Source: Burkholderiales bacterium 8X (GTDB lineage: Bacteria; Pseudomonadota; Gammaproteobacteria; Burkholderiales; Burkholderiaceae_C). Taken from it: a stretch of DNA of 64,000 nt. A program made the position numbers and the translations under genes. The stretch is from the NCBI GenBank assembly GCA_902506565.1, contig LR732703.1:1851388-1915387 (forward strand), written 5' to 3'. Shown one piece after another: positions 10,492 through 18,658 of the stretch (positions are counted from its first letter, which is position 1; each line of letters opens with the position of its first letter). The notes beneath the pieces were generated by a model. That model had not been told where the DNA came from and ran no database searches. It saw only the letters and a program-made list of their open reading frames with translations.

Positions 10492-12447
10492 ATGAATCAA
10501 AGCGCTTGTTCCGCTCGCCGCCATCGGCGTGCTTCGTCCTGCTCGACCGAGCCGGCTCCCTCCTCGACTTCGCCCGCGTGGCGCGATGTGGCCCCGTGCT
10601 CGTCGGCCTTGTCGAGCACCGCCATCGCGATCGCCGGCCTGATCGCGGCAATGGCCTTTGCGCCGAAGGCCGCCACTGCTCAGGTGGTCGCCGCCGCCGC
10701 GACGGCATTGCCCGAGACCGTGGTCACCGCCAACCGAACCGCCACGCGGGCCGACGAACTGGTGAGCGACACCGTGATCATCGATCGCGCCCAGATCGAG
10801 CAGCAGGCCAGCCGAACCTTGCCCGAACTGCTCGCCCGCACCGCCGGCGTGCAGCTGACGGCGACGGGCGGCCTCGGCAAGAACAGCGGCGTCTTCATCC
10901 GCGGCGCCGAGTCGCGTCACACCATCCTCCTGATCGACGGCGTGCGCTACGGCTCGGCCACGGCGGGCACGCCGATCTGGGACAACATCCCGCTCGAGAT
11001 GATCGAGCGCATCGAAGTGGTCAAGGGCCCCGCATCGGCGCTCTACGGCAGCGACGGCGTCGGCGGCGTGGTGCAGGTGTTCATGCGCAAGGCGCGGCCG
11101 GGCGAGCCGGCCTTCAGTCCCCGGGCTTCGACCACCATCGGCAGCGAAGGCTACAAGCAGATCACCGGCGGCTTCAGCGGTGCCTCGGGGCCTTTCACCT
11201 ATTCGCTCGATGCGCAGCGCACGCTCGACCGCGGCTTTTCTTCGACCAACCGCAAGGTGCAGTTCGGAAGCTACAACCCGGATGCGGACCCGTTCTCGCA
11301 AAGCGCGCTGAATGCGTCGTTCGGCTGGCAGCTGAGCCGCGACTGGAAGCTCGAGTCGGGCCTCTTGTATTCGGAAGGCCTCAACCGCTATGACGACGGC
11401 CCGAATCGGGACACCCGCGGCATCCTTCGCACGCAGACCAGCTACCTGGGCGCGCGCGGTGCGGTGCTCTCGAACTGGAACACCCAATTGCGGATATCCC
11501 AGGGTCGCGACTACACCCGCGCGATCGTGGCATCGCAAGGCAGCGTGCCCGGCCTCTTCGAGACCACGCAGGACCAGTACCTGTGGCAGAACGACATCGC
11601 CACCCCGATCGGCACCGTGGTCGCCGGCCTCGAGCGGCGCGTGCAGAAGGTCGACAGCGACACCGCGTTCACCGTCAAGGAGCGCGACATCGACTCGGCC
11701 TTCGTCGGCCTGAACGGCAGTTCCGGCTCGCACAGCTGGCAGCTCGATGCCCGGCACGATCGCAACTCGCAGTTCGGCGACAGCAACACCTGGTTCGCCG
11801 GCTACGGCTATCGCATCACGCCGAACTGGCGGGTGCATGCCTCGCACGGCACCAGCTTCGTCGCGCCGTCGTTCAACCAGTTGTACTACCCGAACTTCGG
11901 CAATCCGAACCTGCAGCCGGAAGAGGGCCGCAACACCGACGTCGGCGTGACCTGGGGCCGCGACGGCCACAACGTCAAGCTGGTGCGCTTCGACAACAAG
12001 ATCCGCGGCTTCATCACCAACACCACCCGCCCCGAGAACGTGCCGCGGGCACGCATCGAAGGCTGGACCCTCGGCTACGACGGACAGGTCGGCGCGGTGG
12101 GCGTGCATGCCAGCGTCGATTCGCTCGACCCGCGCAACGAACTGACCGGCAAGCTGCTGCCGCGCCGCGCACGCAACACGGCGTCGCTCGCAATCGACTA
12201 TGCGGTCGGCCCCTGGAAGTTCGGCGGCTCGGCGCTGCACGTGGCACGCCGCTACGACGATGTGTCGAACTCGCTTCGCCTCGGCAACTACACGACCGTC
12301 GACCTCTATGCGCAGTACCAGATCGCCAAGGATTGGTCGCTGCAGGCGCGGATCGAGAATCTCAACGATGTCGACTACGAAACCGCCTATGGCTACAACC
12401 AGCGCGGCCGCACCGCCTTCCTCACGCTGCGCTGGCAGCCGAAGTAG
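10492..12447 (+). CDS. btuB: TonB-dependent vitamin B12 receptor
   Basis: Outer-membrane receptor for cobalamins, energised by TonB. It has a TonB-box-like ETVVTANR near residue 75, a plug domain (about 90-200) with DGVRYGSATAGTP and IERIEVVKGPASALYGSDGVGGVVQVF, and a beta-barrel ending in FLTLRWQPK. A B12 riboswitch lies upstream and btuFCD downstream. The ATG at 10492 has no clear Shine-Dalgarno and gives an unusually long leader (cleavage after TAQ, about residue 64). An internal start closer to the hydrophobic segment AIAIAGLIAAMAFAP is possible, so the N-terminus is uncertain. Confidence 0.9.
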   Translation: MNQSACSARRHRRASSCSTEPAPSSTSPAWRDVAPCSSALSSTAIAIAGLIAAMAFAPKAATAQVVAAAATALPETVVTANRTATRADELVSDTVIIDRAQIEQQASRTLPELLARTAGVQLTATGGLGKNSGVFIRGAESRHTILLIDGVRYGSATAGTPIWDNIPLEMIERIEVVKGPASALYGSDGVGGVVQVFMRKARPGEPAFSPRASTTIGSEGYKQITGGFSGASGPFTYSLDAQRTLDRGFSSTNRKVQFGSYNPDADPFSQSALNASFGWQLSRDWKLESGLLYSEGLNRYDDGPNRDTRGILRTQTSYLGARGAVLSNWNTQLRISQGRDYTRAIVASQGSVPGLFETTQDQYLWQNDIATPIGTVVAGLERRVQKVDSDTAFTVKERDIDSAFVGLNGSSGSHSWQLDARHDRNSQFGDSNTWFAGYGYRITPNWRVHASHGTSFVAPSFNQLYYPNFGNPNLQPEEGRNTDVGVTWGRDGHNVKLVRFDNKIRGFITNTTRPENVPRARIEGWTLGYDGQVGAVGVHASVDSLDPRNELTGKLLPRRARNTASLAIDYAVGPWKFGGSALHVARRYDDVSNSLRLGNYTTVDLYAQYQIAKDWSLQARIENLNDVDYETAYGYNQRGRTAFLTLRWQPK

Positions 12448-12472
12448 GAGCGCGGGGGCGGCGTCCGGGCCG

Positions 12473-13366
12473 ATGCGGGTCGGGCGGCGCTGCCTTGCCG
12501 TCCTGGGCGCGATCGCCATCGCCGGCGGGCTGTGGCTCGCCGGCCATTCGGTCGCGCTCGCGGACGCACCGATCGTCGTCACCGACGATCGCGGCATCTC
12601 GGTGACCTTCGATCGCGAACCGAGGCGCGTGGTGTCCTTGCTGCCGTCGCTGGCCGAATCGGTCTGCACGCTCGGCGCCTGCGATCGCCTGGTCGGCACC
12701 GATCGCTATACCAATTGGCCGGAGTCGGTGCGAGGGTTGCCGAAGGTCGGCGGCGGGCTCGACCCGAACATCGAGGCGGTGGTGGCGCTCCGGCCCGACC
12801 TGGTGCTGCTCGCGACATCGTCGCGCGCCACGCAACGATTCGAATCGCTCGGCCTCAAGGTGCTGGTGCTGGAGCCCCGGACCCACGCCGACGTCAAGCG
12901 CGTGCTGCTCATGCTCGGCCAGGTGCTAGGAACCGCGACGGCGCCAGGCGTCTGGAAGCAGATCGACCATGGGCTCGGCGATGCGGCCTCGCAGGTGCCG
13001 GCCGCGGCGCGCGGCCGCTCCGTCTATTTCGAGATCAACAGCGCGCCCTACGCGGCGGGAGCGTCTTCCTTCATCGGCGAGACCTTGCAACGGCTCGGCA
13101 TGCGCAACATCGTGCCGCCGGAGCTCGGTCCCTTCCCGAAGCTGAATCCGGAATTCGTGGTGCGCGCGGACCCCGACCTGATCCTGGCCGGCGAACGCAG
13201 CGCACAGGGCATGGAGAAACGACCGGGCTGGTCGTCGATGCGCGCCGTGAGGGATGGGCGCATCTGCCGCTTCAGCCCGGAACAGTCGGACGTTCTGGTG
13301 CGCGCTGGTCCTCGGATGGCCGAGGCCGCGCAGCTCATGTTGCGGTGCCTGAAGGACAAGGCATGA
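12473..13366 (+). CDS. btuF: Periplasmic cobalamin-binding protein
   Basis: Class III (helical-backbone) ABC substrate-binding protein (297 aa) for B12 import. Signal peptide MRVGRRCLAVLGAIAIAGGL up to about VALADA, then the BtuF-type segments RRVVSLLPSLAESVCTLGA, GTDRYTNWP, GGGLDPNIEAVVALRPDLVL and RADPDLILAGE. It starts 25 nt after btuB and is followed by the FecCD permease and ATPase, completing a BtuBFCD uptake route. The two lobes bridged by a single long helix are a family property, not visible directly. Confidence 0.88.
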   Translation: MRVGRRCLAVLGAIAIAGGLWLAGHSVALADAPIVVTDDRGISVTFDREPRRVVSLLPSLAESVCTLGACDRLVGTDRYTNWPESVRGLPKVGGGLDPNIEAVVALRPDLVLLATSSRATQRFESLGLKVLVLEPRTHADVKRVLLMLGQVLGTATAPGVWKQIDHGLGDAASQVPAAARGRSVYFEINSAPYAAGASSFIGETLQRLGMRNIVPPELGPFPKLNPEFVVRADPDLILAGERSAQGMEKRPGWSSMRAVRDGRICRFSPEQSDVLVRAGPRMAEAAQLMLRCLKDKA

Positions 13367-13385
13367 CTGCAGGGCCGGCATTCTC

Positions 13386-14393
13386 ATGAAAAGCGATCAG
13401 CGCCGCGCGTTGCTGCTCGGGGGCGTGCTGCTGGTGCTGGCCATCGTCATGCTGGTGCTCGGCGCCGGCATCGGGAGCACCGGCTTCGAAAGCCTGTCGG
13501 CAATGGCTGTGGCCGACGATCCGATCCTTCGCCAGATCGTCATGGACATCCGCATTCCGCGAACGCTGGGTGCCTGGCTTGCGGGTGCCCTGCTCGGGCT
13601 GGCCGGCGCCGTGGCGCAGGGGCTTTTTCGCAACCCGCTGGCGGATCCTTACCTGCTCGGCAGTGCCTCCGGTGCATCGCTGGGCGTGGCGGTCGCCTTG
13701 GCCTTGTTCGGCACCAGCGCCGCGAGCACGCAGTGGGTGGTTCGGCTGGGGCTCACCGGCGCGGCCTTCATCGGGGCGGTGCTCGCGGTCTGCCTGACCC
13801 TGGCATTGGCGGCCGGTGTGCAGCAGACCTTGCGGCTCCTCCTGGCCGGTGTGATCGTCGGGGTGGTGCTCGGCGCCGTCAAGGACCTTCTCACCATCGC
13901 TTCGGCCGACCTGCTGCAGTCGCTGCAAGGCTTCATCCTGGGCAGCACCGGGCTGGTGGGCTGGAGCGCCTGCTGGGTCATGGCCGGCGTCGGCGCCGCC
14001 TGCCTGCTGATGGCTTGGCTGCTCGCGCCGGTGCTCGACGGGCTCTCGCTCGGCGAATCGACCGCGCGCAGCCTCGGCCTGCCGCTCGATGCCATGCGAA
14101 TCGCGCTGGTGGCGGTGCTGGCGCTCGCGACCGGAACCGCCGTCGCGCAGACCGGCTTGATCGCCTTCGTCGGCCTGGCCGCTCCGCACCTGGTGCGGGC
14201 GGTCGTCACCACCACGCACGGACGGCGGATCGTGTTGTCCACCTGGATGGGAGGCGCCTTGCTGATGGCCGCGGACCTGCTGGCGCGCTGGCTGATCGCG
14301 CCGCAGGAATTGCCGGTCGGCGTCCTGACCGCAGTGCTCGGCGGAAGCTACCTGCTGTGGTTGATGCACCGCGGCACCGGGAGGCGGACGTGA
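13386..14393 (+). CDS. btuC: Cobalamin ABC transporter permease (FecCD family)
   Basis: Inner-membrane permease (335 aa, about 10 hydrophobic segments) of the FecCD/BtuC family. Signature segments: IRIPRTLGAWLAGALLGLAGAVAQG, then FRNPLADPYLLG near residue 85, ALGESTA-like LSLGESTARSLGLP, and GLIAFVGLAAPHLVRAVV near residue 262. Its stop shares a base with the ATG of btuD (TGATG), so the two are coupled. The B12 specificity comes from the riboswitch-btuB-btuF context. Confidence 0.9.
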   Translation: MKSDQRRALLLGGVLLVLAIVMLVLGAGIGSTGFESLSAMAVADDPILRQIVMDIRIPRTLGAWLAGALLGLAGAVAQGLFRNPLADPYLLGSASGASLGVAVALALFGTSAASTQWVVRLGLTGAAFIGAVLAVCLTLALAAGVQQTLRLLLAGVIVGVVLGAVKDLLTIASADLLQSLQGFILGSTGLVGWSACWVMAGVGAACLLMAWLLAPVLDGLSLGESTARSLGLPLDAMRIALVAVLALATGTAVAQTGLIAFVGLAAPHLVRAVVTTTHGRRIVLSTWMGGALLMAADLLARWLIAPQELPVGVLTAVLGGSYLLWLMHRGTGRRT

Positions 14394-15202
14394 TGCCGCA
14401 CTCGACACCGAAGCAGGCGAGGTCGCCGGCGCATTCGCTGGCTTTCGAGGCGAAAGATCTTCATGCGAGCCTCGGCGGCATGGAGGTGTTGCACGGCGTG
14501 GGGCTCGAGATCCGCGCCGGCCGGTGGACCTCGGTGGTCGGCCCGAACGGTGCCGGCAAGTCGACGCTTCTCAAGCTCTTGGCCGGACTGCTGCCGTACC
14601 GGGGTGAGCTGCACGTGGCGGAGCGCCCGTCTGCCGGCTATCGCGCTCGCGAACGGGCGCTGCAACTGGCTTGGCTGGGCCAGAACGGCGTCGGCGAAAC
14701 CAGCGCCGATGACCTGAGCGTGTACGACGTGGCGATGCTCGGCCGGCTTCCGCACCAGCGCTGGCTGGCATCGCCGAACGAAGCCGATCGCGCCGCGGTC
14801 GAAAGGGCACTCCGCAGCACGCAGGCCTGGGACTGGCGTGCGAGGCCGCTCGGCCAGCTGTCGGGTGGCGAACGGCAACGCGTGTTGCTCGCGCGCGCCC
14901 TCGCGGTCGAGGCGCCGATCCTTCTGATGGACGAACCGCTCGCCAACCTCGATCCGCCGCACCAGGCCGATTGGCTGGACAACGTTCACCGCCTGGTCGC
15001 CGAAGGCCGCACCGTGGTCAGCGTGCTGCACGAACTGAATGCCGCCCTGGCCGCAGACGAAATGGTGGTGATGGAGAAGGGCCGGGTGCTCCATCACGGC
15101 GCCTGCGACCGGCCCGAGACCCACCGGGCGCTCGAGCGCGTGTTCGACGACCGGGTGGCGGTGCACCACGTGCTCGGCCGCTGGCTGGCGCTTCCGCGCT
15201 GA
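14393..15202 (+). CDS. btuD: Cobalamin ABC transporter ATP-binding protein
   Basis: Cytoplasmic ATPase (269 aa) of the B12 importer. Walker A GPNGAGKST, Q-loop near LGQNGVG, ABC signature LSGGERQRVLLARALA, Walker B ILLMDEPLANLD and switch His in VLHELNAAL are intact. It is the last gene of the riboswitch-controlled btuB-F-C-D unit. No clear terminator follows; instead, a short 12-bp tandem repeat lies between it and the convergent lysR gene. Confidence 0.9.
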   Translation: MPHSTPKQARSPAHSLAFEAKDLHASLGGMEVLHGVGLEIRAGRWTSVVGPNGAGKSTLLKLLAGLLPYRGELHVAERPSAGYRARERALQLAWLGQNGVGETSADDLSVYDVAMLGRLPHQRWLASPNEADRAAVERALRSTQAWDWRARPLGQLSGGERQRVLLARALAVEAPILLMDEPLANLDPPHQADWLDNVHRLVAEGRTVVSVLHELNAALAADEMVVMEKGRVLHHGACDRPETHRALERVFDDRVAVHHVLGRWLALPR

Positions 15203-15227
15203 AGCAGTCCGGCAAGCAAGCTCGCAG

Positions 15228-15263
15228 GCGGCCCGGCTCGCGGCCCGGCTAGTGGCCCAGTTA
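15228..15263. repeat. Three tandem 12-bp units at a convergent junction
   Basis: GCGGCCCGGCTC (15228-15239), GCGGCCCGGCTA (15240-15251) and GTGGCCCAGTTA (15252-15263) follow each other without gaps. The third unit runs into the stop codon of the convergent LysR gene, suggesting local duplication of the 3' end of that gene. Confidence 0.6.
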
Positions 15264-16175
15264 GCGGCGCTGCAGCTTCGGGTTGTTCGCGAACAGGTCG
15301 GCAGCCCAGTCGACGAAAGCCCGCACCTTCGCGCTCAGGTGCCGGTTGGGTGGATACACCACATGCACCGGCAGCGGGTCGCGCACCCAGTCCTTCATGA
15401 CCTCGACCAATTCGCCGCGCTCGATGCACGGGTCCGCCATGTAGCTGATGCATTGCGAGATGCCGAAGCCGCCCAGCACGGCGGCCAGGTGCGCGTTGCT
15501 CTCGTTGACCGCCACGCGGTACGGCTCGGTCAGCTCGACCACCTCTTCGCCCTTGCGAAACTCCAGCGGATACATCCGCCGGGTGCCCGGTGCGAAGTAG
15601 CTCACCACGTGGTGCTTCTTGCCGATCTCGGACGGATGCTGCGGCACGCCATAGCGCCGGATGTAGGCGGGCGAGGCCACGTTGACGAACGCCAGGGTGC
15701 CGATGCGGCGCGCCACCAGCGATTGGTCGGTGAGTTCGCCGGCGCGAATCACGACGTCGACGTTGTCGGTGATGAGGTCGACCGTCCGGTCGCTCACGCC
15801 GAGGTCGACCTGGATTTCCGGATAGCGATCGCAGAAGGTGGCCAACGCCGGAAGAATGATCATCCGTGCCGCGGACGACCCGACGTCGATTCGCAGCCTC
15901 CCGGTCGGGCTGGCCTGTGCATTGGTCATGCTGGCTTCGATCTCGTCGAAGTCGTTCAGCAGGCGGGCGGTCCGCTCGTAGTACGCGGCACCGTCGGCCG
16001 TGACCGTGACGCGCCGGGTGGTGCGATTGAGCAGCTTGACCCGAAGCCGCGCCTCCAGGGCCTGGATCTGCTTGGTGACCGTGCCTTTCGGCAGGTCGAG
16101 CGAGTCGGCGGCGCGGGTGAAGGTGCCGGCTTCGACGACGCGGACGAAGATCCGCATGGCCTGGATCTGGTCCAT
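15261..16175 (-). CDS. LysR-family transcriptional regulator (CrgA-like)
   Basis: A 304-residue regulator with an N-terminal HTH (MDQIQAMRIFVRVVEAGTFT, AADSLDLPKGTVTKQIQALE) and the CrgA/YhjC-type effector domain (LRIDVGSSAARMIILPALATF, VVIRAGELTDQSLVARRIG). It is divergent from an alpha/beta-hydrolase homologue and an RND efflux operon, so it probably controls them, as many LysR genes beside pumps do (inference). The inducer is unknown. The start gives a canonical N-terminus. Confidence 0.9.
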   Translation of the reverse strand: MDQIQAMRIFVRVVEAGTFTRAADSLDLPKGTVTKQIQALEARLRVKLLNRTTRRVTVTADGAAYYERTARLLNDFDEIEASMTNAQASPTGRLRIDVGSSAARMIILPALATFCDRYPEIQVDLGVSDRTVDLITDNVDVVIRAGELTDQSLVARRIGTLAFVNVASPAYIRRYGVPQHPSEIGKKHHVVSYFAPGTRRMYPLEFRKGEEVVELTEPYRVAVNESNAHLAAVLGGFGISQCISYMADPCIERGELVEVMKDWVRDPLPVHVVYPPNRHLSAKVRAFVDWAADLFANNPKLQRR

Positions 16176-16288
16176 GTTGACGTGCTTTCCTAGGGGTCCC
16201 GGACGATCGCCGGGCGAGCGGAATTCTCACATGCAGCCTGGGGGCTCATTGTTAGCTTCCGAGAAACGCTGTAGCGGTTTGCGCCGGG

Positions 16289-16316
16289 TTGAACGGCTCG
16301 GCTGCACGCTTAACAT
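16289..16316 (+). promoter_or_regulatory. Putative sigma70 promoter of hydrolase-efflux operon
   Basis: TTGAAC (16289-16294) and TAACAT (16311-16316) are 16 bp apart, about 40 nt before the chosen ATG. The rest of the divergent region (16176-16288) would hold the LysR operator; AGCTTCCGAGAAACGCT there is a weak imperfect palindrome. Not verified. Confidence 0.4.
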
Positions 16317-16357
16317 TCGAACCATCGTTCCTGCCGTCCACCCAACAAGGCTGCTTC

Positions 16358-17230
16358 ATGTCCTCCCGTCCCACATCGTCGATCGACGACACCGCCCAGG
16401 CTGCGGTAGCTGCCGCCGAGGGCCGGTCCGAGGCCGACATCAGCCTGGAGCTCGCCGGCCGCGAACCGGTCAAGGCCCGCATCTACGGCCAGCGGCCGCG
16501 CGGCGTCACCGTGCCGCTGGTGCTGCACTTCCATGGCGGTACCTTCGTATGCGGCGGCCTCGACGATGGCCGGAACGTGGCGCGGCTCCTGTCGAATGCC
16601 GGCGCCGTCGTGGTGTCGCTGGCCTACCCGCTGGAGCCTTTCCCCGAGCCGATCGAAGTCGGCTACGCGGCGCTCGAATGGCTCTACAAGCAGCGCACCA
16701 AGCTCGCAGGCAAGGGCACGACGCTCTACCTCGCGGGCGAGGAGGCCGGCGGCAACGTCGCAGCCGGCATCGCGATGGTGGCGCGTGACCGCGGCCATCC
16801 ACCGCTCGGCGGACAGATCCTCTTGTCGCCGATGCTCGACCCGTGCGCCGGCACTGCCTCGCTTCGCAAGGCATCCAATGACGAGCCCGAATGCCGCTGG
16901 GCGGCGGGATGGCGCAAGTTCTTGCGCAAGCCCATGAACGCCACGCATCCGTACGCAGTGCCCGGTGCCTCGCTCCGGCTCGGTCAACTGGCGCCGACGC
17001 TGGTGCTGGTGGGCGCCGACGACGCGATGCGAGACGAGGCCTTGGCCTTCGCGCGTCGCCTGGTCGAGGCCGGCATCACGGTGACCAGCAAGGTGCTGCC
17101 ATCGTCGGCCCGCAGCCCGGACGACCTGTACGACCCGGCGAGCGGCGAATGTGCCTGCTCCGACATGGTCGGTACCGAACTGCGCGAGTTCTTCGCGAGC
17201 ACCAAGCCGGCGCTGCCGCCGCCGGTGTAA
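16358..17230 (+). CDS. Alpha/beta-hydrolase (HSL-like) homologue lacking catalytic Ser and His
   Basis: A 290-residue protein of the hormone-sensitive-lipase type fold. The oxyanion motif HFHGG is present at residues 57-61, and the fold-typical GGQILLSPMLDP and ATHPYAVPGA segments follow. However, the nucleophile motif GDSAGG reads GEEAGG (residues 127-132), with Glu129 (GAG) where Ser should be. The usual terminal H-G-F is replaced by a Ser/Asp-rich stretch (SSARSPDDLYDP). The acid residue (Asp222 in GADDAMRDE) remains. It is therefore probably not an esterase; it may bind a ligand. It is the first gene after a divergent LysR and precedes RND pump genes. The ATG at 16358 gives MSSRPTSSIDD; an in-frame ATG at 16289 overlaps the promoter. 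Confidence 0.82.
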   Translation: MSSRPTSSIDDTAQAAVAAAEGRSEADISLELAGREPVKARIYGQRPRGVTVPLVLHFHGGTFVCGGLDDGRNVARLLSNAGAVVVSLAYPLEPFPEPIEVGYAALEWLYKQRTKLAGKGTTLYLAGEEAGGNVAAGIAMVARDRGHPPLGGQILLSPMLDPCAGTASLRKASNDEPECRWAAGWRKFLRKPMNATHPYAVPGASLRLGQLAPTLVLVGADDAMRDEALAFARRLVEAGITVTSKVLPSSARSPDDLYDPASGECACSDMVGTELREFFASTKPALPPPV

Positions 17231-17233
17231 GCC

Positions 17234-17266
17234 GCCGGCGTTCCGGCCTTTTCCCTTTCTTCTTCT
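17234..17266 (+). terminator. Weak terminator-like hairpin before the efflux genes
   Basis: GCCGG (17234-17238), CGTT, CCGGC (17243-17247) is followed by a pyrimidine-rich tail CTTTTCCCTTTCTTCTTCTT. The stem is short and the tail is interrupted by C, so it may act as a partial attenuator between the hydrolase gene and the adaptor gene. The remainder of the 143-bp gap holds only GC-rich sequence. Confidence 0.3.
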
Positions 17267-17373
17267 TTCGGCTTGCCGGCGAACCCGGCTGGCCGTAGCT
17301 CGGCCCCTTGCCGCCACCGCAGCAGGGTCCGGCCGCCGCATTCCCGAGTCATTCACGAAAAGGACTTCTCATC

Positions 17374-18639
17374 ATGGCCAACCCGTCCGACGTCACCCCG
17401 AACACGCCGCCCTCGACACCGCGCCGCCGCGCCTACTTCTGGCCGACCGTCACCGGCCTCACGGCGGTTGCCGCGATCGCAGCGGCGGGCCTCGGATTCC
17501 AGAGCTTCAAGGTCGAGGCCAAGCCTGCCGCAGCCGCCGCGGCCGCGCCGGCTGCCACGCCGGTTTCGGTGGCCACGGTCGCCGAGACCGAGATCAACGC
17601 ATTCGACGAGTTCTCGGGCCGGCTCGAAGCCGTCGAGCGGGTCGACGTTCGCTCGCGGGTCGCAGGCGCCGTGCAGGCCGTTCATTTCCGCGAAGGCGCG
17701 TTGGTGAAGCAGGGCGACCTGCTGATCACGATCGACCGCGCGCCGTACGCGGCCGAGGTCGAGCGTGCGGAAGCCCAGGTCGCCGCGGCGCAGGCCCGGC
17801 TCTCGTTCAGCCGCAGCGAACAGGAGCGCGCCCGCCGCCTGTGGGACGAGCAGGCGATCGCGCAGCGCGAGCTGGACGAGCGCATCAACGCCGGCCGCGA
17901 AGCCGATGCCAGCCTGCGAGCCGCGCAGGCGCAATTGCAAACCGCCCGCCTGAGCCTCGGCTACACGCAGGTCAGGGCGCCGGTGTCCGGCCGAATCGGC
18001 CGCATCGAAGTGACGGTCGGCAACCTGGTCGCCGCCGGTCCGGGTGCGCCGGTGCTGACCACGCTGGTGTCGGTCAGCCCGATCTACGCCAGCTTCGATG
18101 CCGACGAGCAGACCGTGAGCCGCGCGCTCAAGGACCTGGCAGGCGGCGCCGCCTCGCGCAATGCGATCGACCGGATCCCGGTGCACATGGGCACGGCCCT
18201 TTCGGACGGCACGCCGCACCAGGGCCGGCTGCAGCTGATCGACAACCAGGTCGATGCGCGCAGCGGCACGGTTCGGGTTCGCGCCGCCTTCGACAACGCC
18301 GACGGCAGCCTGATCCCGGGTCAGTTCGCGCGCATCCGCATGGGCCAGGCCAAGGCAGGCAAGGCGCTGCTGGTGAGCGAGCGCGCGATCGGCACCGACC
18401 AAAATAAGAAGTTCGTGCTGGTGGTGGGCGAGGACAACAAGGCGGTCTGGCGCGAGGTCGCGCTCGGCACCTCGATCAACGGGCTGCGCGTGGTGACGCA
18501 AGGCCTTCGCGCCGGCGAACGCGTGGTGGTCAACGGCCTGCAGCACATCCGGCCCGGCGCGCTGGTGCAGCCGCAGCAGGTGAGCATGGAAGCCCGCGCA
18601 TCGACGCCGCCGCCGGTGGCGCTCGCGAGCAAGTCTTGA
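17374..18639 (+). CDS. RND efflux periplasmic adaptor subunit (MexA/AcrA family)
   Basis: Membrane-fusion protein (421 aa) linking the RND pump to the outer-membrane factor. It has an N-terminal membrane anchor (about residues 20-40, YFWPTVTGLTAVAAIAAAGL) without a lipobox, then a barrel/lipoyl half (VDVRSRVAGAVQAVHFREGA), an alpha-hairpin rich in Ala/Arg/Gln/Glu (about 115-180), the second lipoyl half (YTQVRAPVSGRIGRIEVTVG) and a C-terminal beta-barrel and MP domain. AAAAGGAC lies about 10 nt before the ATG. It is followed 19 nt later by the pump gene. Confidence 0.93.
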   Translation: MANPSDVTPNTPPSTPRRRAYFWPTVTGLTAVAAIAAAGLGFQSFKVEAKPAAAAAAAPAATPVSVATVAETEINAFDEFSGRLEAVERVDVRSRVAGAVQAVHFREGALVKQGDLLITIDRAPYAAEVERAEAQVAAAQARLSFSRSEQERARRLWDEQAIAQRELDERINAGREADASLRAAQAQLQTARLSLGYTQVRAPVSGRIGRIEVTVGNLVAAGPGAPVLTTLVSVSPIYASFDADEQTVSRALKDLAGGAASRNAIDRIPVHMGTALSDGTPHQGRLQLIDNQVDARSGTVRVRAAFDNADGSLIPGQFARIRMGQAKAGKALLVSERAIGTDQNKKFVLVVGEDNKAVWREVALGTSINGLRVVTQGLRAGERVVVNGLQHIRPGALVQPQQVSMEARASTPPPVALASKS

Positions 18640-18658
18640 TCAAGGCACGGAGCCCGAC

